Shown: positions 23,901 through 36,500 of the stretch, one piece after another
How the letters are laid out: each line of letters opens with the position of its first letter
How positions within the stretch are numbered: position 1 is the stretch's first letter
NCBI GenBank assembly: GCA_963978545.1
Contig: OZ021724.1
Span: 29,563,933-29,627,932 of the forward strand
Length of the DNA stretch: 64,000 bases
Direction of reading: 5' to 3'
From: Linyphia triangularis
Lineage: Eukaryota; Arthropoda; Arachnida; Araneae; Linyphiidae
Made by a program: the position numbers and the translations under genes
Notes under the pieces: generated by a model
Database searches by the model: none
Seen by the model: the letters and a program-made list of their open reading frames with translations, nothing else
Told to the model about the DNA's origin: nothing

Positions 23901-24898
23901 ATATCACTAAAAAAAATCTAATTTTTTGTATGCACAGAGGTACATGTCGTATTAAAACATTTTCGACGCCATTTCTTAGACCCGAATATCAGGATTTACT
24001 TAAAAAAAACTAGAAATCAGTTTGTCAAAATAGTAACGAGAATGCGACTTATTTAATTTAGTTAAAACTGCAATTCGATTTTCCTTTTCCTGTGTTTAAA
24101 ACTGAAAATGAAGTATTGCCAGTTGTAGTATTTTGAATGAAACGATAGTGTGATTTTTACAGTAGTGTAAGGACTACATCACTGCTAACTCATGATTACT
24201 TGCGACGAATCAAAAAGAGCCAAGATGTTTTAAAAGATGTACATTGGTCAAAATTTCTCAGGAGTTACCAATGACGTACCATGTATATTCCTCATTTTCA
24301 CATAAATTTGTTGACTCAGTATTTTTAGAAGTGATAATTTTCAAAAATGTGGAATATTTGTTATTCGAAAATTTTGCAGGATATTTACTATATGGAATAG
24401 TTATTTTTAAATAGTAGTAAAAAATGACTGAAATTGTAGCAACCTTAGTTTTGAGAGTTGGTTTTCAGTTACATTCGATGTCGATTTGAATGTGCTTTCT
24501 TTTCCCTTTTTTTTGCAAGACTATGTGCTTGATAATTTAAGGTTAGTAATTCATAATTTATTGACTTACCGGATTAAGTCACAATCTTTTCATTGATGGA
24601 CGTTTTTCAGTTATGTGTTTTTAGTAGCAATCTACAAGCGCAGCGATCTCGGGGTTTGGTGAGAGTTACCAAGCTGGCGACTTGATTGCGAAGCAATTCC
24701 CGAGTTGCAATACTCTGTAGTAGTGGGTAGAGCCTCCTAGTGTTAGAAAAGAAAAAGAAATCCAAAAATGGCGTATTTTTGATATGATATCGTTCACTTC
24801 ACACTCATTACAATACTATCATATTATTATAATTCTACTACTAATAATAATAAACAATATCGTTAGTGAAAGTTCTAACTCAAATTTGTCAAAGTTTT
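23901..24898. other. non-coding DNA
   Basis: I see no supported gene, RNA or classified repeat between the end of repeat B and the microsatellite. Confidence 0.5.
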
Positions 24899-25121
<223 letters not shown>

Positions 25122-25181
25122 ACATTGTGATTGAATGGTTGAGAAATGAGAAACAAAACAAAGAATACATTTCATATAAGT

Positions 25182-27588
25182 TTAATTTTGCAATACTTGT
25201 GGGTATACAATATTTTTTGTTTTTCCACTGTCTACGTAGATATAAAGACTATCTGGTTTGCCGACTCGGGAACACGCAACATACAGTTGTCCATGTGAAA
25301 AGCAATCCGCATCTAAATCTAAACCACACAATTCTAAAGATTGACCTTGAGCTTTATTGATTGTGATTGCAAATGCCAATCGAATTGGGAATTGCAATCT
25401 TTTAAATTAAAATGGTGTATCGGTCGGGATCATGGGTATTCGAGGAATGAGGACATCTTCACCTTTGAAAGGCCCTGTTAAAATCGTTGCTTCCACAACG
25501 TTATTCATCAATTTCTTAACTGCAAGTCGCATGCCGTTGCAGAGTTTTGGCTGATTAATATTCCGCAAGAGGATAATAGGCACACCTATTTTCAATTTAA
25601 GTATGTGTGGTGGTATCCCTGGCAGATCAAATGAGTTTAAAAATTCCGTTGGATAATTAACTACTTCATCTGCTTCCACAACGGTGTCCATCGACTTATA
25701 AGTAATTTCATCACATTGAATACTGGATTGAATAACATTATTAAGTTGATAAACATCTTTATTCTTTGCGGCAAGGATAGCTCTTTCACTGAGCCAATCG
25801 TGATTTCTATGATTTATTTGAATGTCAGAAAATACTTTTTCGATCAGTTCTTCTTTCGAAGTTACTAAATTACAAAAATGATCGGGAAATGATAATCGTC
25901 TAGACATCTCATCGACTGGCAGCTGTCCGTTTCCAATTTCCAGTAACTGTCGTGAGAATACCTCAGCTGATGGATCATTCTGCAACTGGACACGCATATT
26001 CGTAGTCAACTGCAATGTACGTACGTGCAGCCATAGTGTTGAATATTTCAGGCAAGCATTTATTTCGTCTGCTGGTGTCGATCGAGAAATTACAGGCAAT
26101 GTTTGCCTAAAATCTCCTGCGAGCAATATCAATGCATTCCTGAATGGAAAAACGTTTCCACGCAAATCTCGTAACGATCGATCAAGAGCTTCAAGCGATT
26201 TTTTATGTGCCATCGTGCATTCATCCCAAACAATTAGTTTACATTTTTGTAATACTTTTCCCATACCGGATGCTTTGGAAATATTGCACGTAGGAGTCTC
26301 GATGATTTACATGTTTAATGGCAACTTAAGAGCTGAATGCGCAGTTCTTCCACCTGGTAACAATGTCGCAGCTATTCCAGACGAAGCAAGAGCTAAGGCT
26401 ATGTCATTTTTTGATCGAACCGTTGCTAGAATCAATCTAATGAGGAACGTTTTCCCAGTTCCTCCTGGCGCATCCAAGAAGAAGATCACCCCCAACTCCG
26501 TCATTTATCATTTGCATTATGCGATCATAAATGCCTTTCTGTTCACGCGTTAATTTGGGAATGTTCGATTTGACATATGCCTGAAGATCATCAATGTTGT
26601 AACTCTGTTCACGGCGTAAATCTACATCAAATGCAGCAGTCGCAGTTCGGGTTGGTGCTGGCATTCCTAATTGACTAAGAACTTTATTTGCAATAGCTAA
26701 GCACTTGTCTTCAATATTTATCAATGCTTCGTTGTAAATGCCTTCTGTAAATTCTAAGGTCATATTGACATTTTCAAGGCGTACTCTATACAAAATATCC
26801 TCAGCCATATGCGATCGATATCTTTCCCATAACTCTGTGGGAGATGAAGGAAAGCAAGTGGTCAATATAATTGCGAATAATGCGCGAATTTGGTTTGGAT
26901 GTGCAGTGGTGCACGCCTCATTAATGCATATATTCCACTGTTGGTCATTTTCTAATAAATTCAGAGCTTGACACGCAGTGCGGAAAGTGGCATGTGTGAC
27001 GCCGTCAACTATTTTTAATTGCTGAAAAGATCTAGGACCAGGCACATTTACCAATAGCATGCGAAGGAAAAAACATTCATCTTGATTGGGATGCACTGTA
27101 TAAAGTCTACCAATTGTATTTTCTTTGAAAATGCCAGGTTGACCGTCGACTGGCTCCCCTCGTCTGCGTCGTACGAATAATTTTTTAGTTACATTCCACG
27201 TGTTATAAGAGGGAACTTCTGAATACATCAGTGTTCTGGTGAAAGCGTCGTCCTGGCATAAGGTGAAAAAAGCAGTCAGAGTTGTACCAGGTAGATTAAG
27301 GGCTCTTTCTTGCACATTTGCATCTGTGAAATAAACACGATGTCCATTTTCTAAATATACTGCCAAGTGAACCACAGCTGGATTGCGTTCATGCATGGGA
27401 AATGAAAAAATTCGCCATGCAGCCTCATTGCTGCTTATGTATCTTCCAGCCTGGTATTGAGCAATTTCATCGATATCTCGTACTGCATTTTTGTCACGAT
27501 TATCTGATTGCACACTAAAAACTGCCATATCGCTGCCTCTATAAAAAAAAAAATCAATCGCGCAAGCTTCAAATTGAAAATTATACAT
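25182..27588 (-). pseudogene. Helitron PIF1-like DNA helicase, broken
   Basis: The reading begins inside the inter-domain region (motif RGSDMAVFSVQSDNRDKN, near 27530) and proceeds to the helicase. Helicase motifs in order are Walker A APGGTGKTFL (about 26465), Walker B LIVWDEC (about 26225), AGDFRQTLPV, TTNMRV, and near the C-terminus INKAQGQSLELCG and YVACSRVGKP (25260-25350). Three lesions are visible. A one-base insertion near 26487 shifts the frame between GVGG and IFFLDAPGG. There is a TAA at 26307-26309 after LPLNM and another TAA at 25407-25409 after TDTPF. All pieces are on the same strand with no missing blocks. The family unwinds DNA for rolling-circle-like transposition. This copy cannot make a full protein. 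Confidence 0.93.
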
Positions 27589-27874
27589 TTAAATTTCCAG
27601 AACTACATCAAAAGGGAGCGGGGAGGCGAAAAGAGTGATTTAGTAAGTCATAATGTTACGAATTTTGTATATTTGTAAATATTTCGTAGTGTTAATTTTG
27701 TAAATAGTAAAATTTATGTACATTTCGCATAAGGCAGTGCAATAGTTCGTCGTTAATTTGTTTCCCTGCAATGATTCCCTTGATGCTTGATAACGGGTTT
27801 TACAGAGGTAACTCTGGGAAGCGAGTTTCAAGGGGCATGGCATTTAACATTATGGTAATGGGAATATCGCTAAA

Positions 27875-27969
27875 TTGGCGAGATAGAGCCAAGTTGGCGA
27901 CGGTTTTGGCAACTAATTTTTATCGCCAAATTTGGCGAGAAATCGCCAAACTTGGCGACCATTTGGCGA
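27875..27969. repeat. cluster of seven TTGGCGA motifs
   Basis: TTGGCGA or its complement occurs at 27875, 27894, 27923, 27932, 27943, 27952 and 27963. Two pairs form dyads: TCGCCAAATTTGGCGA (27923-27938) is a perfect 16 bp palindrome, and TCGCCAAACTTGGCGA (27943-27958) is near perfect. The motif resembles the E2F core but ends in A. It could be a protein-binding cluster or an end structure of an unrecognised element just upstream of the Helitron remnant. Confidence 0.7.
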
Positions 27970-28045
27970 CATTTTCGGTACATGGTTAAAAAACTGTTTT
28001 TTCGCCGTCGCGGATATGTGACTGATGAAAAAAATAGATAAAAAC

Positions 28046-29390
28046 AATAGGGTATTTGACACCATCAACAAATAATTACCAAATGCGGCCTATGAATAGT
28101 ATTTAAAGAGGGAATAATAAAGCAAGCATTTTTGACTCGAAATAATTGCTCAAATTTTTATAAATGGAATTTTAAAAAATGGTTTTCTGAGCGCTTCGTC
28201 ATGTGACCAGAAACGATCGCTTAAGCTCCTCCCAGAATGTGACGTCAGTATTGTGGAGTGGAAGTTTGTGAACAAACAACTTCATACGTTTATTTTTAAG
28301 CTTGCTTAGTCTTTCTTCCTACTTTATGATTAATTATGACCATTAAAGGTGAATTTTGGGAAATATTTATTTAAAGAAGCTTTATTGGAAAAATGTATGA
28401 CAGTTTCGTAAAAGCAGACAGTTTAAATTTACCCAAAATAGACGCATTGATGGTGGGTTCTTTTTCAAATCAAGCGCAGTTTTTTTCTTTTCTTTTTCTA
28501 CAGTGTTTAGAAATGTTAAAACATCTGTGCAGATAAATAAATCGCCCTGTTATCATAATTTGTAGAACAAGAACTACACACTATCACAGTTATAATAATT
28601 ATAAAAACATAAGCAAAATTATTAGCGATTAAAATAATCGGCTGAACACTGAATCGGAAACCTTTTCAACTTTCAAAGTAAAAATCCAGTGTAATAATCT
28701 TGTTAATGAACTAATTTTTGACTTTGAAACTTGGATCACACTTTCTCCTATGATGATCAAACCCAAAAATGTTTAAAAAAACATTACTTCAATTTGTTTT
28801 GATTTTATTCATGGTGTACCAGATCACCTATCAGAAAGGGGTGAATCGGAACACTCGTTATAATTTATGTCTGATCTTATTTAAACATTTACAGGGTAAA
28901 AAACAAAACAAGTATTAATGCATTGAAGTGAATAGGAACACAAGATTACCATAAAAAAATGCTATAGTAAAAATCCGCCATAACTTGGAGCGGTTTTATG
29001 CAGACAATTCTTGGCGCAAAATCCTCTACATGTCAAAATTTGGAAGTTTTACCCAAATTAGTGTTCAGCTGTTAATTGAAGTACTTGTACAGTGGGGTAC
29101 AACACAGTATCGGTAAGAAATTTCCTCGAACAAAATCAAAAGGAAAATAACCAATAAAGGCTACACAATCTCGCTTGAAACTCATTCGCGATGCTGTTTA
29201 TGCAATGTTGACGTCACACAATCAGATGGATTTTTGAGCAGCGTTTTAGGGGCGGGGCTTCTGATTGTATTTTAAAATGCGATTTTTGGCACTTTGCGGC
29301 ATTATTTTGGAAAAAGAAGAAATACGTGTCCTTTATTTTGGGCATCTGCTTTATTTAAAACATATTTTGAAAATTTGTCAAATACCCTAT
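28046..29390. mobile_element. candidate DNA transposon with 15 bp terminal inverted repeats
   Basis: AATAGGGTATTTGAC at 28046-28060 is matched exactly by its reverse complement GTCAAATACCCTATT at 29376-29390. Both sub-terminal regions carry TGACGTCA (28240 and 29209). The interior has no transposase frame, so the element would be non-autonomous. No clear target duplication is seen, which leaves the boundaries provisional. Confidence 0.5.
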
Positions 29391-29477
29391 TCTTGATGCG
29401 GATTATATATCATGCTAAATTTCAGCTCGATCGGTGCAGAACTTTTTGAGTTTTTGAAGCGTACACAAACCAACATA

Positions 29478-30149
<672 letters not shown>

Positions 30150-30455
30150 CCCTTGTTATCCGATACAAAAATCGAAAGAGAGGGACATTAATCGAAGTCA
30201 GGTTGGATAAGGCGAGTAGTAAATGTATCATAAATCAAGAGGATGTTGTCAGTTACAACACCCCTGTAGCATATAAGTGCCTTACTCGTTCTGTCTCACA
30301 ATTATGTCCCCCGACGCACGGAGCTATCCCGAGTAGAGTGATTTACTTTAATGGACTCGTCTAGTAAAATAAGACGCCGGTGGTGGTAATTACACTTGGA
30401 CATTGTTTGTTATGTCCTGCGTGGGGTTGATGTTTATTTAGGATGGTATAAATGA
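30150..30455. promoter_or_regulatory. candidate regulatory element in CpG-richer patch
   Basis: This block has more CpG and a more balanced composition than its surroundings and matches none of the repeats in the window. It contains GGTAATTACAC (homeodomain-like TAATTA), ACATTGTTTGTTATG (SOX-like ATTGTT and Fox-like TGTTTGTT) and GGTATAAAT at 30444. These are short, common motifs. Regulatory function is only an inference from composition. It could equally be an unrecognised exon or UTR. Confidence 0.25.
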
Positions 30456-32451
30456 GAAAGTAATGTTTTGATGTGACTTTTTTTTCTGTACGATGTTCAG
30501 CTTGACCATGAGATGGACAAAATTGTCATTGAATTTCTATTAAAATACCATAAAAAGTTCAATTTAAGAAAAAAACAAAAAAAAAAACCTGTGTTATGAA
30601 AATAGTGTTAATGGATGATTTGGAAGCTGAAGTATTTTAAGAGCATTTTTCATACGATTCTTTTTTTCCCATTGTCGCTAATTTGAATTGTATATGAGTC
30701 CAACCCAATCGGTTTGTCTCTATAAACTTCTGTGAGTTTCTTTGTTTATACCGTAAAAACAGAAAAAAGTGAGTAACTTCGAAACAAGTCCATACAAGTC
30801 GGCATTTCTGAGCGAGATATGTTTTTAAATCGAGTTTATATTAACGTAGGTCTTTCTCGGATTCTTTTACTGAGTTAATGAATACAAGAAATTAATGAAA
30901 AATCAAAAATACTATACTTAAATATATTGGCATGTTAAAAATTTACTTATTGTAATTACATAATTTGCAAGTTCTTTTACAATAATCGCCGGGCTATCAA
31001 GGGCTTCATTATATTCTGTGTAAATAGTTTCGAAACACGTACAACAGGTAGAAGTTAAGTCGGCATTTCAGACATCATTTCTTTTGTACAGGAGAGGAAC
31101 TCCTCCAGAAAATCACCGCCAAACCCTTATCGCATGTAAATTTCCAGCGAAAACGTTGGACAGATGTTTTGGAGATGTGGTTCTTTAAGACTAAAAAGAA
31201 ATGACACATGAGTGTGGACTTGTTTTTATTGGTCTTATTTCGAAGTTACTCTTTTTGACACTCAGAGTACAATGTAATCATGAGTTAATAAAGTAAATAT
31301 TATTCGTCTTGATGTGTAATATTATACGTCTTATTTTGTCAAAACATTTTTATATACATCAGGCAGTATATCCATATAAATTGTAAAATTATAAATCCAG
31401 AAGAGAATTGCTTTTCTATGTTAGTTTAAAACTATGGTGAACAAAATAATAAAACAGCACAACCATGTAACGTCAGTTTTCTAAAACAAAAGTTGCCTTA
31501 TTCACTGACTGACTAGAGTTCCTTTATCTATTCGGTTAAGACTTATTTTCACACAAAAATTAATGATATTTACTTATTACCTTTTGGCGAGATAAAAAGT
31601 TTGGCAAACAGATTTCCTTAGTGTGTCGAAATGGTAGATGCGGATGGTTGTTGATAGTGATGTAGCTGAGACATTCTATGGGTAGACCCCGAACTGGTTA
31701 AACTGGATCTCTGAGGTGGCCAGGTAGTTCATACTTTTTGACGTTAACAAATAAATCGCTAACTGTCGTCAGAATAATACGTATATACAAAATAATAAAT
31801 ATTTTCAATAAGATTGCGTACCTTTTGACGTAGAAAAAAGATTAAATTCTTTGTATATATAATTTATTTACATATTGCTAAAAAAATTATTATTATGGTA
31901 GTATAGAAAAACGTTTAAATGGCATTTTTATTTTAATTCATTCTAATTTTCATATGATAAAAAAAAAAAGGTTAAATATGCTTGTTGAAAAATATGCTTC
32001 ATCTATTAAGTTCAAAGAAACGGTAAATACTATTAATTTTCTTCTTAGTAAAATTAACCCTCCACAAGAAGTTTGAAAATATCTTATTTAATAAAGCTTC
32101 CGACGGAGACACTTTGGCGCACTTTACCATCAGATTACTACTATTTTGAAGCTTTTACTAGACAATGAAGGTGTAGGGGTATGTTAAAATAACATTTTAT
32201 GGATTTTTCAGGAAATATTTTCCTATTTTCTATCTCCAAACATTTCAGAGCTGTGATAAAAGATAACCGAAAAGTAGAAACAGCACTATCTTTTCAAGGT
32301 TACAGAATAATTTGATAGTTTATATGAAGAATAGGTTAGAAGACAGAAAAAATAGTATTTTCATTGTCTTTCTTTAAAAAATAAATGTTCACCAACGTTG
32401 AAGTTGAGGGAAAATCATTTTAAACTGGTTTTCTGCAGAATGCAAAATTAA
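30456..32451. other. AT-rich non-coding DNA
   Basis: No supported gene. A segment around 30690-31260 has weak internal inverted similarity (TGTTTTTACGGT and TTCGAAACAAGTCCATACAA versus later GTTTCGAAACACGTACAACA), possibly an old MITE. The rest shows nothing. Confidence 0.45.
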
Positions 32452-33524
32452 CTAAGGGAGTGGAACATAGTGTAGAACATCGCAGAACTTTCAATTACAT
32501 TTATCAAAGGTTAGTGCAATTAAATTTATCTTTGATAGGTGTATATCAACGTTTCCGTTTTCATATTTTCATTAACTAAAAGAAAAAAAAAATATTAATT
32601 TGGTGATACATTGTTGAGGATAATTATTTTATTACCCGAAAAAAAAATGGCAACATTCTTGGTATGCCGTCACCAAATCCGAAAACAAAGCGGCAGACAT
32701 GCAAGTGTATACTATGTTGACAGAGCTTAGGCCCGTTTCCGACGACCCCTTACAGCTCAGCTTCTGTTATAACTAGAACCCTAATTTTTATTGCCATCGT
32801 GTTGCCCCTGGTGAGTAGACAAAAAATAACAACATTATTGTTAACATTGAACAAGGGAACATGGTAAAAAAAAAATCCTTTGAAAATTGCCGAAGTCACC
32901 GGAATTTTGTTCTTCTGATTCTACCGGTTCTGACCAAAACTTTAGACAGGTCTGCAGCCAAAATTATTTGATGAATTTTGATAATTTTTTTTATTCTTCT
33001 CAGCTTGATTAGAGGAAGTGCCTTTTGTATGTTTTGATGGGTAGGAGGGTCTGTACCCCCCCCCCCCCCCAGAAATGACCCCGATACTTGGGAATTTTAG
33101 CCTGGCCTACAGCTTAAACGGATCCCGGAAGATGGGATTTTTAGCCCGGATAAAGATTGATTAAATCAGGTCAATGGATTTGGGATATTCATCTTTTTCT
33201 CAAATTCAAGAAGAGACTTTGATACTTTAAGTTGAACTATTTAAACAGTGTAATTAGAAAAAAGTAAAAATAATCTATTACTTATTATCGAAAAACATAT
33301 TGCAAATTCCAAAATATTGGCAGTGTGTGTTTTTTTTTTTTTGTTTTGTTGTTGTTGTTAATGTACTAACTATCACTAAAAATATCGCCAAATTGGCAAT
33401 TTTTACTTTAAGAATTGAAAATAAGAAAACAAAAATAGTAAATTATACTGATCCATGTCAAATTTAAATGCTGTGACCAGTATTAAAGTGTAATTGAAAG
33501 TTGTGCAATGTTCCACACTCCTAG
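32452..33524. mobile_element. composite element with long inverted ends around repeat B
   Basis: The left end reads GAACATCGCAGAACTTTCAATTACA... with TTTTCATATTTTCATTAAC. The right end is its inverse, with AATTGGCAATTTTTACTTTA ... GTAATTGAAAGTTGTGCAAT then GTTCCACACTCCTAG. These ends are the same as one terminus of the GGGTAATGAAAGTAT family (6560-7261), here present at both sides. Repeat B copy 2 fills the interior. No coding region is present. Confidence 0.55.
32648..33260 (-). repeat. interspersed repeat B, copy 2 (inverted)
   Basis: Inverse of 23150-23900: CGAAAACAAAGCGGCAGACA, AGCTTGATTAGAGGAAGTGC, TTGATTAAATCAGGTCAATG and TTTAAGTTGAACTATTT appear in reverse order. It lacks the tandem duplication and the A40 tract of copy 1. 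A run of about 14 C lies at 33057-33070. Confidence 0.7.
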
Positions 33525-33835
33525 TCTTTGAATTTTTATGATCGAGTGTGACGTTACTGCTTACTCAAAGAGACATTAGTCATGTGATGGCAATATGGTA
33601 AGATTATATTGTATTTTACTATGGTTAAAACCGATTTTATGTGATCAAAATGCAATTTGGCAGTTTGGAAATAAAGTATTTTGACTTGATATGCGTGAAA
33701 CTAAAAACCTAGGCAAATTTTTAAAGGAAGGTAATTTAATGAGAAAGATTAATGGAAAGCAGGGCATATGCAGTTGGGATATGCAGGGATGGGCAGTTAA
33801 TGGGATATGCAGTTAAGTTAGCAAATTCTACAAAA

Positions 33836-34296
33836 AGAATTGATATCTTCCCAGAAAAAAACTAGTTGTTGTAAAAATCTCCTCAAAGTCAGCCAGAAAA
33901 AGTTATGAAATCTAATGTTTGCCTCCAAGCAGCACGTTTAGTTTCTTTAGGGTACTTGTACACAATGAACTAAATTGTGATTATCAAGGGGGATAAGCAT
34001 AGGCAATCAGTACTTGACAGGCTAGCGTTTTTATAGAATTAATCTCAATTCAGTGCAATGGGTGCAAAGTAGCTGAAGCAAATGAAATGAGATTAATCCA
34101 AAATAACTGTAGCCTGCCAAGTTCTTATTGCCTATGGTTACCCCCATAATAATCCCAATTTAGTTCATTGTGTACAAGTACTCCAAAGAAACTAACCACG
34201 GCCGCTTGGCAGCAAACATTAGATTTCTTAACTTCTTCAGGATGACTTGAGGTTTTATTTTAAAAACGTCTAGTTTTTTTTTTGGGAAGATATTAT
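33836..34296. mobile_element. palindromic MITE, copy 2
   Basis: The left arm reads TTGATATCTTCCCAGAAAAA, CTAGTTGTTGTAAAAA, AAATCTAATGTTTGC and GGGTACTTGTACACAATGAA. The right arm is the reverse complement of these in reverse order, ending TTTGGGAAGATATTA. The centre (CAATGGGTGCAAAGTAGCTG) is inverted relative to copy 1. It is longer than copy 1 because its arms are better preserved. It abuts a GGGTAATGAAAGTAT-family segment on the right, so the two may be nested. Confidence 0.8.
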
Positions 34297-34302
34297 ATTA
34301 TC

Positions 34303-35305
34303 TTTTCTTGTAAGTGAAACAGAGGATAAAGAGTCGTTGGTGGGCTTTGCTCAAGGGAAGAGAACTCTTTGTTATAAATACTCTCTTTTCAATTTTTTAT
34401 GCATTTACTACATAAATACGCGAATTTAAGAGGATTTTAAGAGTACCTTAAAAGGTCGTTTTTCATCAAAATTAAAATTGTTAGAACTATTTCTTGGCAA
34501 TGGACTATTCCCGAATTATTATTATTTTATTAAATTCTAAATGTTTCGAAAAGACCATAAGCACAAAAATTTCTGCTCACTGCGCTTTTTCTTTTTTTAA
34601 TTTGTTACCTAAGTTTACCTGCTAAATTCTGCGAGAAAACAACACATTCGACTCGAATTGAATGTGACGTCACTTGAACTGAAACTGGCTTGAAACGCAG
34701 CAGCTGAAACCAGTTTTGCGAGTTTCTCGCAAATTACACCGACCTACATGGGATACGACAATTGTTTAAAAAACTCACATCACCTATTTGGCAGAAACCT
34801 AGCGATAACCATAGAGAACGGAAGAATGTCGTGACGTCACAGTTAAAAAGTAGCGTTTTGATCGGAAAGCAATCGAACAAGGTTGTCTCACATTTTCTTT
34901 TCTTAATATTTAAATAACTAATTTTTTTATAGAACTTTTGTTTGAATATTTGGTATCAGAAATAAATTCTTTACAAATATAAACTAATCTCACTCGCTTT
35001 TAAAAAATGCGGGAATTGTTCATTTTTGAGAAACATACATTTTTCAATGACAGCTACCTTTTGCTCAATTTTGACGAAAACCTTAGTGACTAGTCTAATA
35101 GCTACTACTAATCCGTATTCAAAAGTTACACTTCTTAGGTCAATCAGTTCGGGAGGTATGCTGATCACAGACAGACACACATAAACTTTCCGTAGACCAC
35201 TTTTTTGAACTCGGCACGTTCCGAAACGGGTAGGAACGCAGAAGAAAAAAAAAAAAAAAAAGTAGAAAGTCTTTTTTGACCTAATTCAATATTTTCATTA
35301 TATAA
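34303..35305 (-). mobile_element. GGGTAATGAAAGTAT-family segment, copy 3 (inverted, enlarged)
   Basis: TCTTTTCTTGTAAGTGAAACA and CTCAAGGGAAGAGAAC at the left match copy 2. GACCTAATTCAATATTTTCA at the right matches the terminal region. Between them lies extra DNA (about 34580-34870) with two perfect TGACGTCA sites and CpG-bearing sequence, probably a nested insertion. Confidence 0.5.
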
Positions 35306-36149
35306 GGATAAGTGAAAGTAAGAAGGAAATACTCAATTTTGAAATTAAACTTAAGTTGTAAAAAAAGTGCCTACCTATAGCAAAATGAATAGACGTTGCA
35401 ATATAAAAGTTTATGTAGAGCTTCTAGCGGTGATTAATGGAAGTTGTAAATACAATCTAAAGCTCAGAAAGATAGCGGGAAAAAAACAATACAAAAGTGT
35501 ACATTGTTTTCGATTTCCCATGAAAAACATTTAGTTAGAATCTTTGTCATCTAACTCGGTTTGTATCCACAAGTTCAAATACGTTACTGATCACACAAAA
35601 AAAGTGTAGCATCATGAGGTGGATTAAGCTTTTTAATACACATGTACTTAAAAAAATTTAGAAATGTGGTACATGGCATATTTTCAATTTAATTTGAAAT
35701 GAATTATCGTTTGCGATTTCAAGTCTTCATTCAAATAATAACAAAAATAATAATAAAATAATTTGGAAAGTTGGGATATTTTTGGTAGTAATATTTTTCA
35801 ATAATCTCGTCAAGGACGTTGTGACATTTTGGCTACAAAAGTAGTCGTCAGTTTCTAATTTTGGCTAGTAAAATTGGCTCCTAACAACAGAAAGAAGGAA
35901 ATAGCCTTCGTATAAACTCATTTCTCAATACAGTGCTCAGTATTTTTTTAAAGAAACAATTGAAATTTATCAGGTGTGCGCCCGTCTTTTCTTTTAGTTT
36001 GGTTTCAGTGACCTGAAAATTTCGTTGGTATGTAAAATAATTTACTGTTGGGAAGACGATTTTTATTGATGAAAGACACTCGTTTTTCAAATTTTTATGC
36101 CTCTTTTTTCGAGCGAATTTTTTCGAGAAATTCGTTGAACATGTTAAGA
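35306..36149. other. AT-rich non-coding DNA
   Basis: Nothing recognised. Confidence 0.5.
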
Positions 36150-36500
36150 ATAACCGAAAAGGTATTACTGGATCAATTTTGATAAATAGGTTTTGCCAAA
36201 GTAATACAGGCGTTTTTTGACAATTCCTGAAAATCTAACTTTTATTAATTGCAGATACCTTTTGTGAAAGCGCAAATTTGACGAATTTGCGGCTACCACT
36301 TTATATGAGCACTACTGATCTACACACCAAATCTGAACATCGTGGCATAATCTGTTCTTTAATTTTACTGTTAAAGGACAGACAGACCTTTTACCATAAA
36401 CTATTCTTTAGACTTGGAATGTTACAAAACGTGGAGCTCACAATAAAATCCATTCGACATCGATTTTTCGACCACAATGCAGTACTTTCATTATCCTACG
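36150..36500 (-). mobile_element. GGGTAATGAAAGTAT-family fragment, copy 4 (inverted)
   Basis: Ends on the right with GTACTTTCATTATCCTACGC, the family terminus in inverse orientation, preceded by a diverged body (GGAATGTTACAAAACGTGGA and CAGACAGACC). Highly diverged. The 76-codon open frame inside is not considered a gene. Confidence 0.5.
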
